From Pachyseris speciosa (Eukaryota; Cnidaria; Anthozoa; Scleractinia; Pachyseridae): a DNA stretch of 64,000 nucleotides. Location: contig JAEMWC010000058.1 in the NCBI GenBank assembly GCA_016490735.1, forward strand, positions 1,533,501-1,597,500, written 5' to 3'. Shown here piece after piece: positions 63,320 through 64,000 of this stretch. The position numbers and the translations under genes are program-made. The notes beneath the pieces were generated by a model. The model was given only the letters and a program-made list of their open reading frames with translations, had not been told where the DNA came from and searched no databases. Numbering within the stretch: position 1 is the stretch's first letter; every line of letters begins with the position of its first letter.

Positions 63320-64000
63320 TAGCTAAGAACACAACGACCACGCATGTATGAGATTCTGATCTAAACATTCTGAACAGAATAGCATTCTATTGATTGTGCT
63401 CTAAACAGCAGGAATGAACACTGTATATCATTTCTCTCAGGGTAGGTGAAATACATGTACAGTACTGCCTGAAAGTATTGACCCCTTTACCGCGTCGTTG
63501 TCACGTGACCTCCTCGCGACTTTCCCTTGGTATTCCCGTGGCAGGACGCTTTTTTACCGATGAATTTTATGGTCAGGCTCCAAAGTTGCCAGGTTAAATC
63601 TAGCCGAGGCAAACCGAGGAAATGAAATACTGCGGTCGAGTTTGATTTTGGATATGTCACATTAAAATCACACCAAAGAACGTTATAACTGAAACAAGTT
63701 TTGGCAGGAAATCTTGAACTACGTACCCTGAACAGGATTAAGGACAGTCATGCATGGTCTACACATAGATCTATCGGCTTTTTAATAAATGCATAGAAGA
63801 TCATAGGTGGATGGAGAGTGAAAGGAAGAACTTTTGAACTGCTACACTGTATGCAGTGTATGTTCCTCGAATGGCGGAGCGGCAAAACAAAAGCAGTTAA
63901 CCAGTCATAAATAACCGGATAAATACTAACGAACGAAAAATCACTGGAATTTCGAAGAAAATAAATAAGCAATTGCACGTAAAAAGTTTACATTTTAAAA
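63320..64000. other. No exon recognised
   Basis: 63490-63560 is GC-richer with a GTCACGTGAC palindrome (E-box). The first coding exon of FAM76, expected to carry more CxxC residues, was not found. Confidence 0.4.

Overview
This is a eukaryotic, almost certainly animal, window. It is AT-rich, its genes are split into many short exons with GT-AG introns, and three animal gene models can be assembled. Dispersed inverted-repeat elements (MITEs), tRNA-derived SINEs and decayed non-LTR retrotransposons of the kind I associate with anthozoan cnidarians fill the rest. A stony coral or a close relative is my best inference. No prokaryotic, plasmid or viral organisation is seen.

Layout. 1-11.9 kb: repeat-rich and mostly without recognisable host exons. 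It holds LINE remnants, at least eight inverted-repeat elements, a RecQ-helicase-like fragment and one unassigned membrane-protein ORF. 11.9-38.3 kb, minus strand: a large SMCR8 gene. I traced 23 exons in one continuous frame from the start codon at 38282 down to 11949. The last C-terminal exon or exons are not resolved. Its introns carry SINEs, a LINE nested in a SINE, and many MITEs. 38.3-38.8 kb: a compact head-to-head intergenic region, probably a bidirectional promoter, with a MITE copy inside it. 38.8-47.5 kb, plus strand: a five-exon gene for a small acidic/coiled-coil protein of about 123 residues that resembles the N terminus of FLASH/CASP8AP2. Its largest intron region holds a SINE followed by a higher-order minisatellite. 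47.5-50.6 kb: intergenic, repeats. 50.6-61.2 kb, minus strand: nine exons of a FAM76-family gene, ending at a stop codon at 50642. Its first coding exon or exons lie beyond 61223, probably outside the window. One FAM76 intron contains a 2.1 kb element with ~195-base inverted termini enclosing a small membrane-protein ORF.

How the genes relate. SMCR8 is a longin/DENN protein that works with C9orf72 and WDR41 in autophagy and lysosome regulation. The FAM76 protein is a nuclear, cysteine-rich, coiled-coil protein. The small coiled-coil gene shares a promoter region with SMCR8. Nothing in the sequence shows that the three act in one pathway.

Limits. All exon calls were made by eye from splice sites, frame continuity and remembered family similarity. 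No alignment or transcript was available. Element superfamily names rest on terminal repeats and target-site duplications only.
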